Source: Ligustrum vulgare
Lineage: Eukaryota; Streptophyta; Magnoliopsida; Lamiales; Oleaceae
NCBI GenBank assembly: GCA_963555705.1
Contig: OY743179.1
Coordinates: forward strand, 19,104,692-19,168,691
Direction: 5' to 3'
DNA: 64,000 bases
Shown: positions 11,662-22,713 of the stretch, one piece after another
Layout of the letters: every line of letters starts with the position of its first letter
Numbering within the stretch: the stretch's first letter is position 1
Notes under the pieces: generated by a model
What the model was told of the DNA's origin: nothing
Database searches by the model: none
Seen by the model: only the letters and a program-made list of their open reading frames with translations
Translations under genes and position numbers: made by a program

Positions 11662-11895
11662 TTGTTAGCATTTGATACAAAGGATCGGCCAACTGCTGAA
11701 AAGGTGATTTTTACCATATTATTAGTTGCATTCTATAACCTGCATGTAATAAAAATAGGTATTACCTAGGTGGAGCTTTCAGTGAGTTTTCTTTTGTTAT
11801 TTATTTGGCTTCTGTTTTGGTGTTATTTGGTTTATTAGGCATTGGCTGATCCTTACTTTAAGGGGCTGGCTAGACTTGAGAGGGAACCTTCTTAA
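11662..11895 (+). pseudogene. MAP kinase fragment (two partial exons)
   Basis: The end of one exon (11662-11703, LLAFDTKDRPTAEK) and the next (11839-11895, ALADPYFKGLARLEREPS) are separated by a 135-base GT/AG intron. Together they match the C-terminal lobe of plant MAP kinases, where the same exon junction occurs. A TAA follows the SER codon of EREPS and truncates the frame. No ATP-binding or activation-loop part is present. The adjacent 11896-12080 reads FYQIYDIVAFFESHYVMEIF in one frame; I do not recognise it. A captured fragment. Confidence 0.75.
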
Positions 11896-12385
11896 ACTCC
11901 TCCATTCTACCAGATCTATGACATTGTAGCCTTCTTTGAGTCTCACTATGTGATGGAAATATTTGCACTATGTAGTGCCATTGGTCATCTCATGAAGCAG
12001 TTTACCTATTTGAAGAAAATCTTGGGAAAAGAGGACCTGTGGTGTCACAGGTTCCTCTGACCATCATTTCAACGCCGAAGAGTAGGAATTATATATAATC
12101 TGATTAAATCGTCTTGCAATCCAGTTTAGAAGTAATAATTTATTTATTCTAATTTTTCTGCACTAACAATTTTACTCTACCTTTGAAAAGTTGGTTCTGA
12201 CAATGTTTGCATCACATTCCTTCTTTAGTTCAATAATCATATCCAAACTGAATGGAGGAATAATCAATCTGGAAATTTTGTGCATGGCAATTAGAATGTT
12301 TCATTTTCACTAGCTAATTTTTATAATTACATTGTATGTTGACTCTGGATGTATATCTTCCAACATTTATTTTTTTCATGTTGCA

Positions 12386-13091
12386 GATTGCTTCTCACAC
12401 ATGGGCAAAAATAAAAAAGAAAAGGGTAAGCATTAACATATGCACTTCCCTGTTTTGGATAATTTATCGATTTGATTCAGTTTTCTTCCTTTTAACAAAA
12501 GAATTTTATGTTGAACAGGTCCCAGAAATATGGATGAAACCAATCAAATGCATTGCTCGACCTAGGAATTGCATAAGTATGTTAACATTCGACTTTCCTG
12601 AATTTAATGACTCATGTTGCACAGATCGTTTTTGCTTGATCAATGAATGTTATTTTTTTTTTCAGGGATGGGGTGAGTGACAAATGGTTATATTATAGTT
12701 CATGATAATGAAGGATTGAATCAAATGAGAACAAGAGTACGTTTATCGCCATACTATCATAGAATCTTTTGCTTAGTTTTCTGGTGGTCTGAATTTTAAT
12801 CCTTTGCTGATGATTTGCATATAATTAAACTTCAGATATGCGATATGGCTGCCATAGCGAGAATTATGAATGCAACTCTTGTGCTTCCTTCACTTGATCA
12901 CGAGTCCTTTTGGACATATCCTAGGTATAATTCTTCAGTCATTGTGTTTCTCGGACGATGTATAGTGTTCTATCTAAGTGAACCTAAGCTTGTCCTTTAT
13001 TTGCAGCGATTTTAAAGATATATTTGATTGGAGACACTTCATTGAAGGTTTAAAAGACGATATTGGGATAGTTGAGTCCTTCCCACCATAA
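12386..13091 (+). pseudogene. O-fucosyltransferase-like gene fragment
   Basis: A chain of short exon-like pieces matches the N-terminal half of the plant GDP-fucose protein O-fucosyltransferase family. 12519-12570 reads VPEIWMKP..CIARPRNC; 12670-12738 reads NGYIIVHDNEGLNQMRT; 12837-12925 reads [20 protein letters not shown]; 13007-13091 reads [19 protein letters not shown] and ends with a stop after SFPP. Introns with GT/AG signals separate them, so the copy came from genomic DNA. Family members are Golgi type II membrane proteins; the catalytic C-terminal half is missing. The Gly-Gly of GGLNQMR is altered to EG. Confidence 0.75.
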
Positions 13092-14337
13092 TATGATGCA
13101 TGACACTAACCACAGAACATAAGGTTTATGATGTAGTATTGAGACAGGCAGCCTTGGTTAATGCATGATTTGAGATTCAATGAAAATTTGGAAGTAAAGT
13201 TGGATATTGTTCTTCCAAATATTTATTTTTCCTACACTATTGTCTGATGATTCCTTATATCGTTTTGTCCAGCTGAATTTATTTTGTTGCAACTTCAGGA
13301 CTATGTACCAAACTTTAGTGCAAATGTGGTAGTTGAAGGAACTACAGTTAACTTAGGGTTTTGGGACACAGTTGGTAAGGTTAATCTTACTATAGAAATC
13401 AGTTTATTTTTCTAAAGGAATCAATATTTTTGAAGTATTTTTGTAGATACCAAGTTTTTGGCAAATTTTATCACAGGGTCTTTTCTTAGTCTTTTCCCTT
13501 TTATTTTCTAACCATTTTATTGATTTCACATCCATTTCACTGAACATTGAATTTCAGAAAGTTTTGATTCACGCTTTGCTTATATTCACGACATAATGCA
13601 CCTCAACAATTTTGAAATATAGCTCTTCCTATATAAAAAGGGTTGATAAATTAGAACTTGCATCTTATATCTGCCTTTATGTATAAACTCTAGAAAATCT
13701 AGATATTCTTACTATTTAGGTTTATTCTTTTTTTCTTTTTTCCTTTTTCCTTTTTTATGTTTTATAAATATGTCATCAATGATTTTTCCCCCTATTTTTA
13801 TATTTTACAGATATTTTATTTTTGTAAATTTGTTTCCCAGCACTAACTCGACTAAGGATCATATCACAGGAGATCTCACCTTCATGGCTATAGTACTACT
13901 GGAGTTGTTTTTGATTCAATAGAACAAGTAAGGATGATATCATAGCAATTTTTTTTTTTTAGATTTTTTAAACTTTCTAGCTTATGAGAATTGGATGTGT
14001 TGAAATCAACTGATGTTTGATAAATAAAATATTTGTACCTCTTTAACTAGACTAATATTGTCGGTCATAATAAGACTTTTTGGTTGACATATGTGATATT
14101 TTATTGTTGAGCGTATTTCATGGCAATATTTTTGTGTATGGATAAGGTTTTTGGAATTCTATATTATGAATTATAATGTTTTAGTGGATTTCATTAGATT
14201 TTAATTAAATTCTTAAATTACTGAAGATTTCCTTTGCCTTACTTCAGCGAAAATTCCAGTTTTAAGCTCCTCCTAATTATGTATATAAATAATTCATCGA
14301 TTTTTTTGCTTTTTTGCTTTAGAAGGCATGGTTGGAG

Positions 14338-14470
14338 ATAATATTTGTGAGGTACAAAAGCAAATACCGAACATCATTCCAGTACTTCTGCCCAAGAAAT
14401 CTGAGAAAGCTGGGAAGGAGCCTGCGAAATCCCCTGCCAAGGCAACTTAATCTCCAAAGAAGGCCTAATC
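14338..14470 (+). pseudogene. Histone H2A C-terminal fragment (SPKK-tailed type)
   Basis: The frame reads VPNI-like IPNIIPVLLPKK, then KEPAKSPAKAT, a TAA stop, then SPKKA and the terminal stop. This is the docking-domain end and the SPKK-rich tail found in plant H2A.W-type histones. The in-frame stop before SPKKA and the absence of the histone fold make it non-functional. It is the last of four host-gene pieces in the putative Helitron. 13092-14337 holds no recognisable exon. Confidence 0.7.
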
Positions 14471-14684
14471 TTTGGGGTAAAAGTAGTATTAAATTTAATT
14501 GACTTGGTTTCTCTTTGAGTTATTTTTATGTAATTTGATTTACTGATGTTGGTATCTAAGGAAGTCTGTTTCCACCGTTGACAGCCTGTTTAGTGGATGA
14601 GCTTCTTTTTGCTTCTTTGATAATGGTGTAATTAAGTATTAAAATGTGTAGGGAACAAGTGTAATATTGTATCAAAATATTTTG

Positions 14685-14686
<2 letters not shown>

Positions 14687-14735
<49 letters not shown>
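14687..14735. repeat. (AT)n microsatellite
   Basis: An uninterrupted run of TA dinucleotides inside the putative Helitron. Confidence 0.97.
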
Positions 14736-14743
<8 letters not shown>

Positions 14744-15075
14744 ATGCCTATTATTAATAAATGCTTAGAGAAATTATATTATATTGTTCGTAGATCAACA
14801 TCCCCTATTACATTGTTCTTAGATCATTATATTATTCATACTAATTTCTGATATGGATGGGCACCCAATAAGTTTCACTACAAAAATTATTTTTAAAGAA
14901 GTTTTCCAAAATTTTGTTTGATTTTGTCAACCAATCAAATTTGAATATTGATTATCAATATCAATTTATATTCTTTTGTGTTCATTATTTTAGAATGCTA
15001 ATTTGTTCATTACACTTTTCACTACAAATAAACATAATGATAATACCATCCGTGCATCGCATGGGTATATACTAT

Positions 15076-16640
15076 TAATATATAAAAGTTGTTGAACTCT
15101 TGTGGGTCCCACTACCACTTTTCCTGTCTAAATGATACTCTTTATTTTTTTTTTCACTTTTTTTTCAACAGATTTAATGAGTTAGTTTTTTCCTATTGTC
15201 TTACACATTTACCCATATGCACACATTCATCCATGCAGCACAAGATTCAAGAGTAAACCGTATTAATTAATTCTTGTCACTTCAATTTTTTTTTTCTTTT
15301 CCTATGCAATAACCTTTTGATTTCTCATTCTTTATGCACTGCACTCAATAATGTTTTAATATTTTCATTTCTAAAAGAAATTTAAAATTTTGAACTTTTT
15401 TCATAATTATCCAAACTAGTTACATTTGATACATAGCATCAAATTAAACAAAACCTTATAAAGGCTACACAAAGTTATTTTTTTATGAAATATTTCGATT
15501 ATTAAGGTAATTATTTTTAACTTTTAAGAAGTCTGATCATGTTTTATTTCTCTCTTAATGTACTACACCTAAGAAATCTAAAATATTAATTTCATCAAAG
15601 ACGTGATGTAATAATTATTTCTTACGTGTCTCAATTTTATAACTTTTTAGATGTCATTTTTTTTAAGAGTTCCGGTGATGTATTATCACATTAATTATTT
15701 CTTTTGTGTTCAATCATACAAATTTAATGTAAAACTTTCAGTTCAAAATTATATCAAAGTTGTATTACACATCTAATAATAAATAAATCTTATCGTATAA
15801 TTTTTTAATAAATAATTTTATTTTTTTAGTTATTTAGTACATCTAAAAATTCGAGCTCATTTGTATTGTGTTTTATTAAATTAATGAGTATTTTTATAGA
15901 AAGTTACATTTAATAAGTAAATAATTTTTAATAATGATTGTGATATTTTATTGACCTTAATCTTACGAATGAATAATTTTGTTTAGTTATACAAATTCAA
16001 TGTCAAATTTTCATTTTCATTTATATCGAATATTTAATCAAGTTGTATTAAATTTTGTTATAAATAATCATACTTTTAAGTTCTTTGTTACATATACATA
16101 ATAACGTTCTTTTCTATATCAGATTATTTATCAAAATAATTTTATTTACAATTACATTTAATTATTATTTAATTTTTTATTCCAGAAAGTCTCATATAAC
16201 ATTTTTTAACATTAACGGTTAACAAATTTATTTATATTGTTTTGAAATCATATAGTCATTAATAATTTTTTGTCCTAATTGGTAAGTCTAAAATTTAAAA
16301 AATAATTAACTATGCTATGATATTAATTGTTATATTTTAATTCAGTATTTATGATTCTAAAATTTGTACAACAATAAGTAAATTGTCTTCCAATTTACTT
16401 AACTGAAAATTGAGATGGTCAATTTTATATTATAATTTTCATAAAAAAAAAATTACGTTGTATAAATATTGAAAACCTATAATACCAAGAATTTGATGCA
16501 TCTTTATCAATCTCACAATTTTAGTTTTTTCTTTCCTTTTTAATTATTATCGAATTCGTTTCTTATACGTGTTGTTTTTCATTATCAATTGTGAAAACAA
16601 TGAATCTTATCTTTTATACGCAGTCTATATTATTAACTTT
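15076..16640 (+). mobile_element. AT-rich start of a second Helitron-like unit
   Basis: Directly after the first Helitron's 3' end, TATTAATATATAAAAGTTG resembles plant Helitron 5' ends; compare 10017-10040, with ACATATAAAAGTAG. The RepHel remnant at 16672-18470 lies downstream on the same strand, so this may be the 5' part of that element. A clean TC start is missing. The remaining 1.5 kb is very AT-rich with no exon visible. Confidence 0.35.
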
Positions 16641-16671
16641 TTCATCTATTGTTTGATTGTTCAGATTACAT

Positions 16672-18470
16672 GGATATTGGATATCCTACATTTAAGTGTT
16701 CATTTTGCTAGGCAAATTTTTGGTTCGAGTAGAGAGAAGATAAGCGTTATAAAATATGTTGTAATCCGAAGTTCTCACTTTGTTGTAGGGTGAACACGAT
16801 TTTGTTTGTTTGTAGTAATATTTCAAATCAAATCATTTAAAACGGTTTGAATTTTTTTCAAACCAAACCAAACTATTTCATTTTCTAAACAAAACCAAAC
16901 TAAATCATTTTTTGTGGTTTGGTGTGGTTTGAAATCGCGAATTATCAACGAATGAATTAATATATTCTAAAGTGAGCTCAAAGACACATATTCGTCTAAA
17001 GTCTCAAGTTGAAATTAGCTCAATAATAGTATTCAGTTTCTAATTGAGAGTTTTATTGTGAATTAATTCATGTTGATAAACAAACTAATTATATAGAAGC
17101 AAACATTTAAATTTTTCTTAAATAAACCGTGGTCTTAAAAATTTTATTTTAAGAAAATGTCTTGAATAATGATTATGAAATGTAGGAGCAATAATTATTT
17201 CCAAATGATTGTTGATTTGAACAAATTAATTTTTGACTTCTTATTTTTTATTTGTTGACAATAAAAAGTGTGTTGAAAAATGCAACACACTTGCCTTTAT
17301 TATTATTTTTTTTTAATTTTTTAAAATTTGGCGAGTGGACTGTTTGAAACCGCGGTTTTGACAATTAAAACATAAACCAAACCGTTTAAGGCGTTTTGAA
17401 ATTTTTCCAAATTGAACCAAACCATTTCACATTTGAAATCAAACAAAACCAAACCATTCGTTGTGATTTAGTTTGATTTCGTGGTTTATTTGTTCACCTT
17501 TACTTTGTTGTGTGAAAGGGAAAGTGAAGATTTCTCTTATGGAAGATCATCATCTTATTTTGAAAGATTTGTTGTTATATGGCAGGAACGACAGGATTAA
17601 TAATTTCGTCGAGAACATTCGGACATATAATATGATGTTTTCGTTCACTTTTATGGGAGAATAGATAATGGGATGAATGATGGTAGAGAGCCTCCCGTCT
17701 TCAGATTACACAGTCAAAATTGTCATAAGATTGGGAGTATGTTGCCTGATGACGGTTCAGTTCCGCAATTTGCTCAGCTTTACATTATTGACAATGCGAA
17801 TGAGGTTGAAAGCAGATAAAGGGCTTTGAGGTACGTATTATGCATTTATTGCTTATATATTTATATTGTTTACGGATAATTTTGTTGTGATAGTCTAAAA
17901 TTTAATTTATGTCTTTTAATGTCCCCGGTAGAAGCGAATCATGCGATTCAATGTTGCATGATTGTATAGTTTCTGATTTGAAGGATATGCTAAACAAATA
18001 CAACAAATTGGTAAGGCAGTTTAGGTCGGTTATAGAAAAGATGATTGAGCAAAACACTTTAAATGTAAGACTTATACTTATTGGTCGGTGTGTGACTAAT
18101 AATAGGTGATATGATTCGCATGTTGTCGATAAAATAGTCGGATTGATTGTCGATGAATTTTGATACACAACCTGGACATGGGAATATCATTATTGCGCTA
18201 CGTGGTGGACCGTTGCAGCGGATAAGCGAAGTGCATCCTCTTTATTTGCCTTTGCGGTATCAATTGCTCTTTCTGAGAAATATTGATCATACACATGGAT
18301 TATGCAATGGAATAAGGTTGATAGTTACAAAACATGGTGGGTCTTATCTCTTATTTGCGAAATATATTTATTTTATCCAAAGAATTCATCTAATTTCACA
18401 TTGAATTATTTTTATCTAGACACTTACGGAAGATTCACTAGTATGCCATTAATGGGCCATGTTTCACATA
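16672..18470 (+). pseudogene. Collapsed Helitron RepHel gene (Helitron_like_N fused to PIF1-helicase C-end)
   Basis: Pieces before the hAT MITE (16672-16785) read IGYPTFKCSFC, with stops, the N-terminal zinc-binding part of plant Helitron proteins. After it, 17512-17660 reads GKVKISL..NFVENIRTYNMMFSFT; 17690-17815 reads RLHSQNCHKIGSMLPDDG and FAQLYIIDNANEVESR; 17930-18100 reads DLKDMLNKYNKLVRQFRSVI. At 18195-18345, LQRISEVHPLYLPLRYQLLF (Helitron_like_N) runs straight into LRNIDHTHGLCNGIRLIVTK, which belongs near the C-terminus of the PIF1-like helicase. The Rep HUH nuclease and most helicase motifs are therefore deleted. Stops and frameshifts are frequent; it cannot act in rolling-circle transposition. 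Confidence 0.85.
16786..17502. mobile_element. hAT MITE inside the RepHel remnant
   Basis: The ends are TAGGGTGAACA and, inverted, TAAAGGTGAACA, bounded by a perfect 8-base duplication CTTTGTTG (16778-16785 and 17503-17510). Subterminal AAACCAAACCAAAC / GTTTGGTGTGGTTTG motifs are repeated in both arms. Removing it restores continuity of the RepHel remnant, so it inserted later. No coding capacity. Confidence 0.92.
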
Positions 18471-18640
18471 TGATAATTTTGGTAAGTTTTGATGGCTTGA
18501 ATATTTATTTATTATTTTTTTTTGTAATTTGTTACTTGCGATTTCTGTGCGACACATGATAATTTTGGTAAGTATTGATGGCTTGATTTTTTTTTTTAAT
18601 TATTGTAATTTGTTACTTGTGATTTCTGTGTGACACGTCG
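18471..18640. repeat. Direct duplication of about 80 bases
   Basis: GATAATTTTGGTAAGT..GATGGCTTGA..TTGTTACTTG..GATTTCTGTG occurs twice in a row (about 18472-18553 and 18558-18638) in the tail of the RepHel remnant. Confidence 0.8.
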
Positions 18641-18850
18641 CAACGAAGGGACTTAGATTTAGTAGATGATGGATGAAAGGGTAATTACATTTGCACTACA
18701 ATTTGTTATAACTATACCACATTTGAATTGCATTATGGTCCATAATCTTTATAGATTATTACATTTATGTTTTTCATTCTTTTCATCAAGTTCTTATCGT
18801 CAAATTTTCAACAATTATCAAATTTTTTCCTTCATGATGATTTTCGTCCA

Positions 18851-18851
<1 letters not shown>

Positions 18852-18928
<77 letters not shown>

Positions 18929-18930
18929 GT
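18852..18930. repeat. (TTA)n microsatellite
   Basis: About 25 uninterrupted TTA units. Between here and 19091 the DNA is AT-rich with nothing recognisable. Confidence 0.97.
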
Positions 18931-19091
18931 TTTAATAAAATGAACTTTTTCAAAAAATAAAAAATGAACAAATATTCAATTAAAATTTTGATTTTTTTTA
19001 CTTATTAAATGTACAAACGGTAAATAAGTCTTTTTAATCTATCTTGATAATTTTTTTTTTACATAAATCGATAGAAAAGACGAGATATATT

Positions 19092-19783
19092 TGTTACGAT
19101 CATGACTAATTGGACATGACACATCATCTATATGGGCCCACCAGAGGAGCCACAAAACATTCAGTCACGTAATCATGACCTGCAGGCCAAAACTGTGGAT
19201 ACCAAATTTGCTGGATTCTTATATGCCGAGGTGATGCTATGCCGGGGTGATGTTGTGCCGAGGTAACCTATGTGGGGGTGATGCTATGCCGAGGTACTCC
19301 TAAACCGAGGGGAGTACCCTGAAAAGGTGATAAGACAGCTTGATGTGACAACATCTTTAAAGGGATTTGAAGGTTGCTTTAACCATATGACATGTAGTAA
19401 TGATTATAACCAAAGAAATGGTTTACCTCATGAAATGTTAGGATCTTACCATATGTAAAGCATAACACATGTCACAATCTAAGATAATTATACATTCTAT
19501 AAATAGAGCACACTTGCCTCCAAGGAAATGGTGGGTAATACAATACTCTAATTCAATATTTTACTCTCTCTCCATTTTCTCTCTTTTACACACTTATATT
19601 TCCCGCACCCAATTTATATTTGCTTGAAATGAGTACTAATTTTGGCATCGGAGTGCAAACGGGAGCCACCTCGGCCCCCTTTGCAAACTGATTGTTTTTC
19701 ATAGTGCGCAGGAAATCCACGTGTTCAAGAGGGAGGAGCTGAAACGTGTTGGTCCAAGGTCCAGCAGGATTTTGTGGTCAACA
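19092..19783 (+). repeat. 5' LTR
   Basis: A TG..CA bounded repeat, highly similar to 21975-22713. It includes a variable block of short units (ATGCCGAGGTGATGCT type, 19220-19310). That block is longer in the 3' LTR, which accounts for most of the length difference. Confidence 0.95.
19497..19506 (+). promoter_or_regulatory. LTR TATA box
   Basis: TCTATAAATAG lies about 290 bases before the LTR end and is conserved at the same place in the other LTR (about 22437-22446). It is the likely core promoter of the element. Confidence 0.7.
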
Positions 19784-19803
19784 TTTTAGCGCCGTCTGTG
19801 GGA
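19784..19803 (+). other. Primer-binding-like site
   Basis: TTTTAGCGCCGTCTGTGGGA lies right after the LTR. It resembles the TGGCGCC-type primer sites of plant LTR elements but is altered at the start. The tRNA identity was not resolved. Confidence 0.5.
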
Positions 19804-19829
19804 AACCACGTTTCTAACCACGAAATCAA

Positions 19830-20115
19830 GTAGTAAAAAGCTACATAAAACCTTGAAAAAAGGCTGATAACCTCTTGCAAAAAGAGTAAAGAACCAAAAA
19901 AACCTTGAAAAAGGGTGAAGAACCCTTGAAAAAGAGAGGAGAAATACTACATAAAACCTTGAAAAATGGCATATAACCTCTTGAAAAAGAGTAAAGAACC
20001 ACAAAAACCTTAAAAAAAAGGTGAAGAACCTCTTGAAAAAGAGAGGAGAAATACTATAAAAAAAACCTTGAAAAAGGAAGGAAACCTTTTGAAAAAGATT
20101 GGTAACAAATGACTT
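19830..20115. repeat. Tandem repeats, AACCTTGAAAAAG type
   Basis: Imperfect units alternating AACCTTGAAAAAGG with GAAGAACC/GAGAAATACT fill the first part of the LTR-element interior. The open frame on the opposite strand (F/L/S-rich) results from the repeat. Confidence 0.85.
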
Positions 20116-20139
20116 GAAGAAAGGCTTCCTCGAAAAAGG

Positions 20140-20500
20140 GACTCTCCTTCTTATTGCCCCCAAGTGGCATGGCTCAAGAAGCCCCTCATATTGCCTAAAT
20201 GGCATGGCCGAAGTAGCTTCCTTCTTATTACCTAAGTCGCACGGTCGAAGTGGTTTCCCTCATATTGCCTAAGTGGCATGGTCGAAGTGACTTCCTTCAT
20301 ATTGCCTAAGTAGCATGGTCGAAGTGGCTTCCTTCTTATTGCCTAAGTGGCATGGCCGAAGCGACTTCCTTCTTATTGCCTAAAGTGGCATGGTTCAAGA
20401 AGCCCCTCATATTGCCTAAGTGGCATGGCCGAAGTGGCTTCCTTCTTATTGCCCCAAGTGGAATGACTCAAGAAGCCCCTCATATTGCCTAAGTGGCACC
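20140..20500. repeat. Tandem repeats, TTGCCTAAGTGGCATGG type
   Basis: About nine imperfect copies of a 30-50 base unit containing ATTGCCTAAGTGGCATGG, CGAAGTGGCTTCC and similar words. Confidence 0.85.
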
Positions 20501-21000
20501 TCTTCCTAAGGACGTCTTTCATGGACTCCTTCTGAAGCACCTCTTCCGAAGGACATCTTCCATGGATTCCTTCCCGAAGCACCTCTTCCGAAGGATCTCT
20601 TCTATGGACTCCTTCTTGAAGTACCTCTTCCGAAGGACGTCTTCCATGGACTTCTTCCTAAGTACCTCTCTCGAAGGACCTCTTCCATGAATTCCTTCCG
20701 AAGTACCTCTTCCGAAGGACGTCTTCCATGGAATTCTTCCGAAGTGCCTCTCTCGAAGGACCTCTTCCATGGACTCCTTCCGAAGCACCTCTTCCGAAGG
20801 AAGTCTTCCATGGACTCCTTCCGAAGCATCTCTTCTGAAGGACGTCTTCCATGGACTTCTTCCGAAGCACCTCTTCCATGGACTCCTTCCGAAGTACCTC
20901 TCCTAAGGTCGTCTTCCATGGACTTCTTCCGAAGTACCTCTCTTGAAGGACGTCTTCCATGAACTCCTTCTAAAATACCTCTTCCATTAACTCTCTCCAA
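20500..21000. repeat. Tandem repeats, CTCTTCCGAAGGACGTC type
   Basis: A roughly 42-base unit (CTTCCATGGACTCCTTCCGA, then AGCACCTCTTCCGAAGGACG) is repeated a dozen times with point changes. Open frames run through it in several phases on both strands because the unit length is mostly a multiple of three; none has codon or domain support. A related CTTCCAAGTGAGGGACC repeat continues to about 21215. Confidence 0.9.
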
Positions 21001-21960
21001 GTGAGGGACCCCTTCAAAGAGAAGGACTCCTACAAGGGATTTCTTCCAAGAGAAGAACTACGTCGATTAACTTCCTCCAAGTGAGGGACCTCTTCCAAGT
21101 GAAGGGCCCCTACAAGGGACTTCTTCCAAGAGAAGAACTACGTCAATTGACTCCCTCCAAATGAGGAACCCCTCTTCCTATGGAATCCTTCCAAGAGAAG
21201 CACTTCTTCAACGAACTCCTTTTACAAATGACTCTTTCATTGGTCGATTTCTCTCTAGGAAAAACATCCGAAAGCTATAAATTCGAACCCCATCCATGAA
21301 TGCCTGGGACATCCAAATTTAAGGGACTAGAGAGCATATACATGCATGTCAACACGAGACACAATGTATATATACTTTGTTTCATATTCTCCAAAGATAC
21401 ACATATCAAAATGAGACAGGCTTGTAAGCCCTCCAGTCGCTTGGATTAAGCGTATTCTCTTTGCTATCCAGACGGGCTATTAGCCCTCACACATCTAGGA
21501 GTAAGATCTTCAATGTTATTGAAGACAACCTTGTAATTCCCCTCTTATTTGAGGCATGCTTGAGATATTGCTATGAGCATATATGTCTTCGTAAGTTCGA
21601 AACACACTCGAGTATTCTTTTTGTTGGGATAAAAGATGCACTTTCAAACTTTGAATAACACAGCCCAATACTCTCTTAATATAACCAAGAAAAATCTATT
21701 TGAAAGGGTTGTCAAGTGTTCAAATAAGGACCCAAATGTCCAAACTATATTAAAGCATGGGCCCAAGTGCCTATATTATTCCTCATTGGCGACGATTTAC
21801 CATGTAAAATATATTCTATTTTTTCATTATGGTTATGTCTTGCAAGAAGGATTTTTTTAGATATTTTGTATTTTGGTTATTTCTTAGAGTATATACACAC
21901 TCCATCATCTTCGATCCCTTATATTTTCAAATTGGGTTCGCACATAAATGAACCAACCAG

Positions 21961-21974
21961 ACTTGAGGGACTAA
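21961..21974 (+). other. Polypurine tract
   Basis: ACTTGAGGGACTAA lies immediately before the 3' LTR, the expected place for plus-strand priming. It is only moderately purine-rich. 21220-21960 of the interior has no recognisable gene. Confidence 0.55.
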
Positions 21975-22713
21975 TGTTACGATCATGACTAATTGGACAT
22001 GACACGTCATCTATATGGGTCCACCAGGGGAGCCACAAAACATCCAGTCACCTAATCATGACCTGCAGGCCAAAACTGTGGATACCAAATTTGATGGATT
22101 CTTATATGCCGAGGTGATCCTATGCCGAAGTGATGCTTTGCCGAGGTAACCTATGCCGGGGTGATGCTGTGTCGAGGTAACCTATGCCGGGATGATATTG
22201 TGCCGAAGTACCCTTATGCCGAAGTACTCCTAAGCCGAGGGGAGTACCCTGAAAAGGTGACAAGACAGCTTGATGTGACAACATCTTTAAAGGGATTTGA
22301 TTGTTGCTTTAACCCTATGACATGTAGTAATAATTATAACCAAAGAAATGGTTTACCTCATGAAAGGTTAGGATCTTACCATATGTAAAGCATAACACAT
22401 GTCACAATCTAAGATAATTACACCTTCTATAAATAGAGCACACTTGCATCCAAGGAAAGGGTGGGTAACCCAATACTCTAACTCAATATTTTACTCTCTC
22501 TTCCTTTTCTCTCTTTTACACACTTATATTTCCCGCACCCAATTTATATTTGCTTGAAATGAGCACTAACTTTGGCATCGAAGTGCAAACGGGAGCCACC
22601 TCAGCCCCTTTTGTAAACTGATTGTTTGTCACAGTGCGCAAGAGATTCACGTGTTCAAGAAGAAGGAGCTGAGACGTGTTGGTCTAAGGTCCAGCCGGAT
22701 TTTGTGGTCAACA
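21975..22713 (+). repeat. 3' LTR
   Basis: Direct partner of 19092-19783, with about 45 extra bases in the ATGCCG(A/G)GGTGAT minisatellite. The small number of other differences implies a fairly recent insertion. 22714-23163 beyond it is AT-rich, with a possible old MITE at 22870-23040. Confidence 0.95.

Larger units (their letters stand above)
9995..15075 (+). mobile_element. Putative Helitron with captured host gene pieces
   Basis: The right end (15049-15075) has a stem-loop CCGTGC-ATC-GCATGG followed by GTATATACTAT. The left end starts TC after A at 9994, and T follows at 15076, fitting insertion between A and T. The terminal tetramer CTAT departs from the usual CTRR. Inside lie pieces of at least four unrelated host genes, all on the same strand and some with introns (GIL1-like, MAP kinase, O-fucosyltransferase, histone H2A). 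Multi-gene capture in one orientation is typical of plant Helitrons. No RepHel gene is present. The left end is less certain than the right. Confidence 0.65.
19092..22713 (+). mobile_element. Complete non-autonomous LTR retrotransposon
   Basis: Two direct LTRs beginning TGTTACGATC and ending GTCAACA flank a 2.2-kb interior. The whole is bounded by a perfect 5-base duplication ATATT (19087-19091 and 22714-22718). A primer-binding-like site follows the left LTR and a purine-rich tract precedes the right one, which fixes plus orientation. No gag, protease, reverse transcriptase, RNase H or integrase motif is seen in any frame. The interior is mostly three blocks of tandem repeats. It must borrow proteins from another element. 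Lineage (Gypsy or Copia) cannot be told without pol. Confidence 0.95.

Noticed and set aside
18666..18935. 89-codon frame ending in poly-leucine
   Set aside because: The leucine run is the (TTA)n microsatellite, and the upstream part lies in the decayed RepHel tail.
20500..21000. Long open frames on both strands with repeated EDVLRKRC-like words
   Set aside because: They follow the roughly 42-base tandem repeat in an LTR element interior. No domain or splice support.
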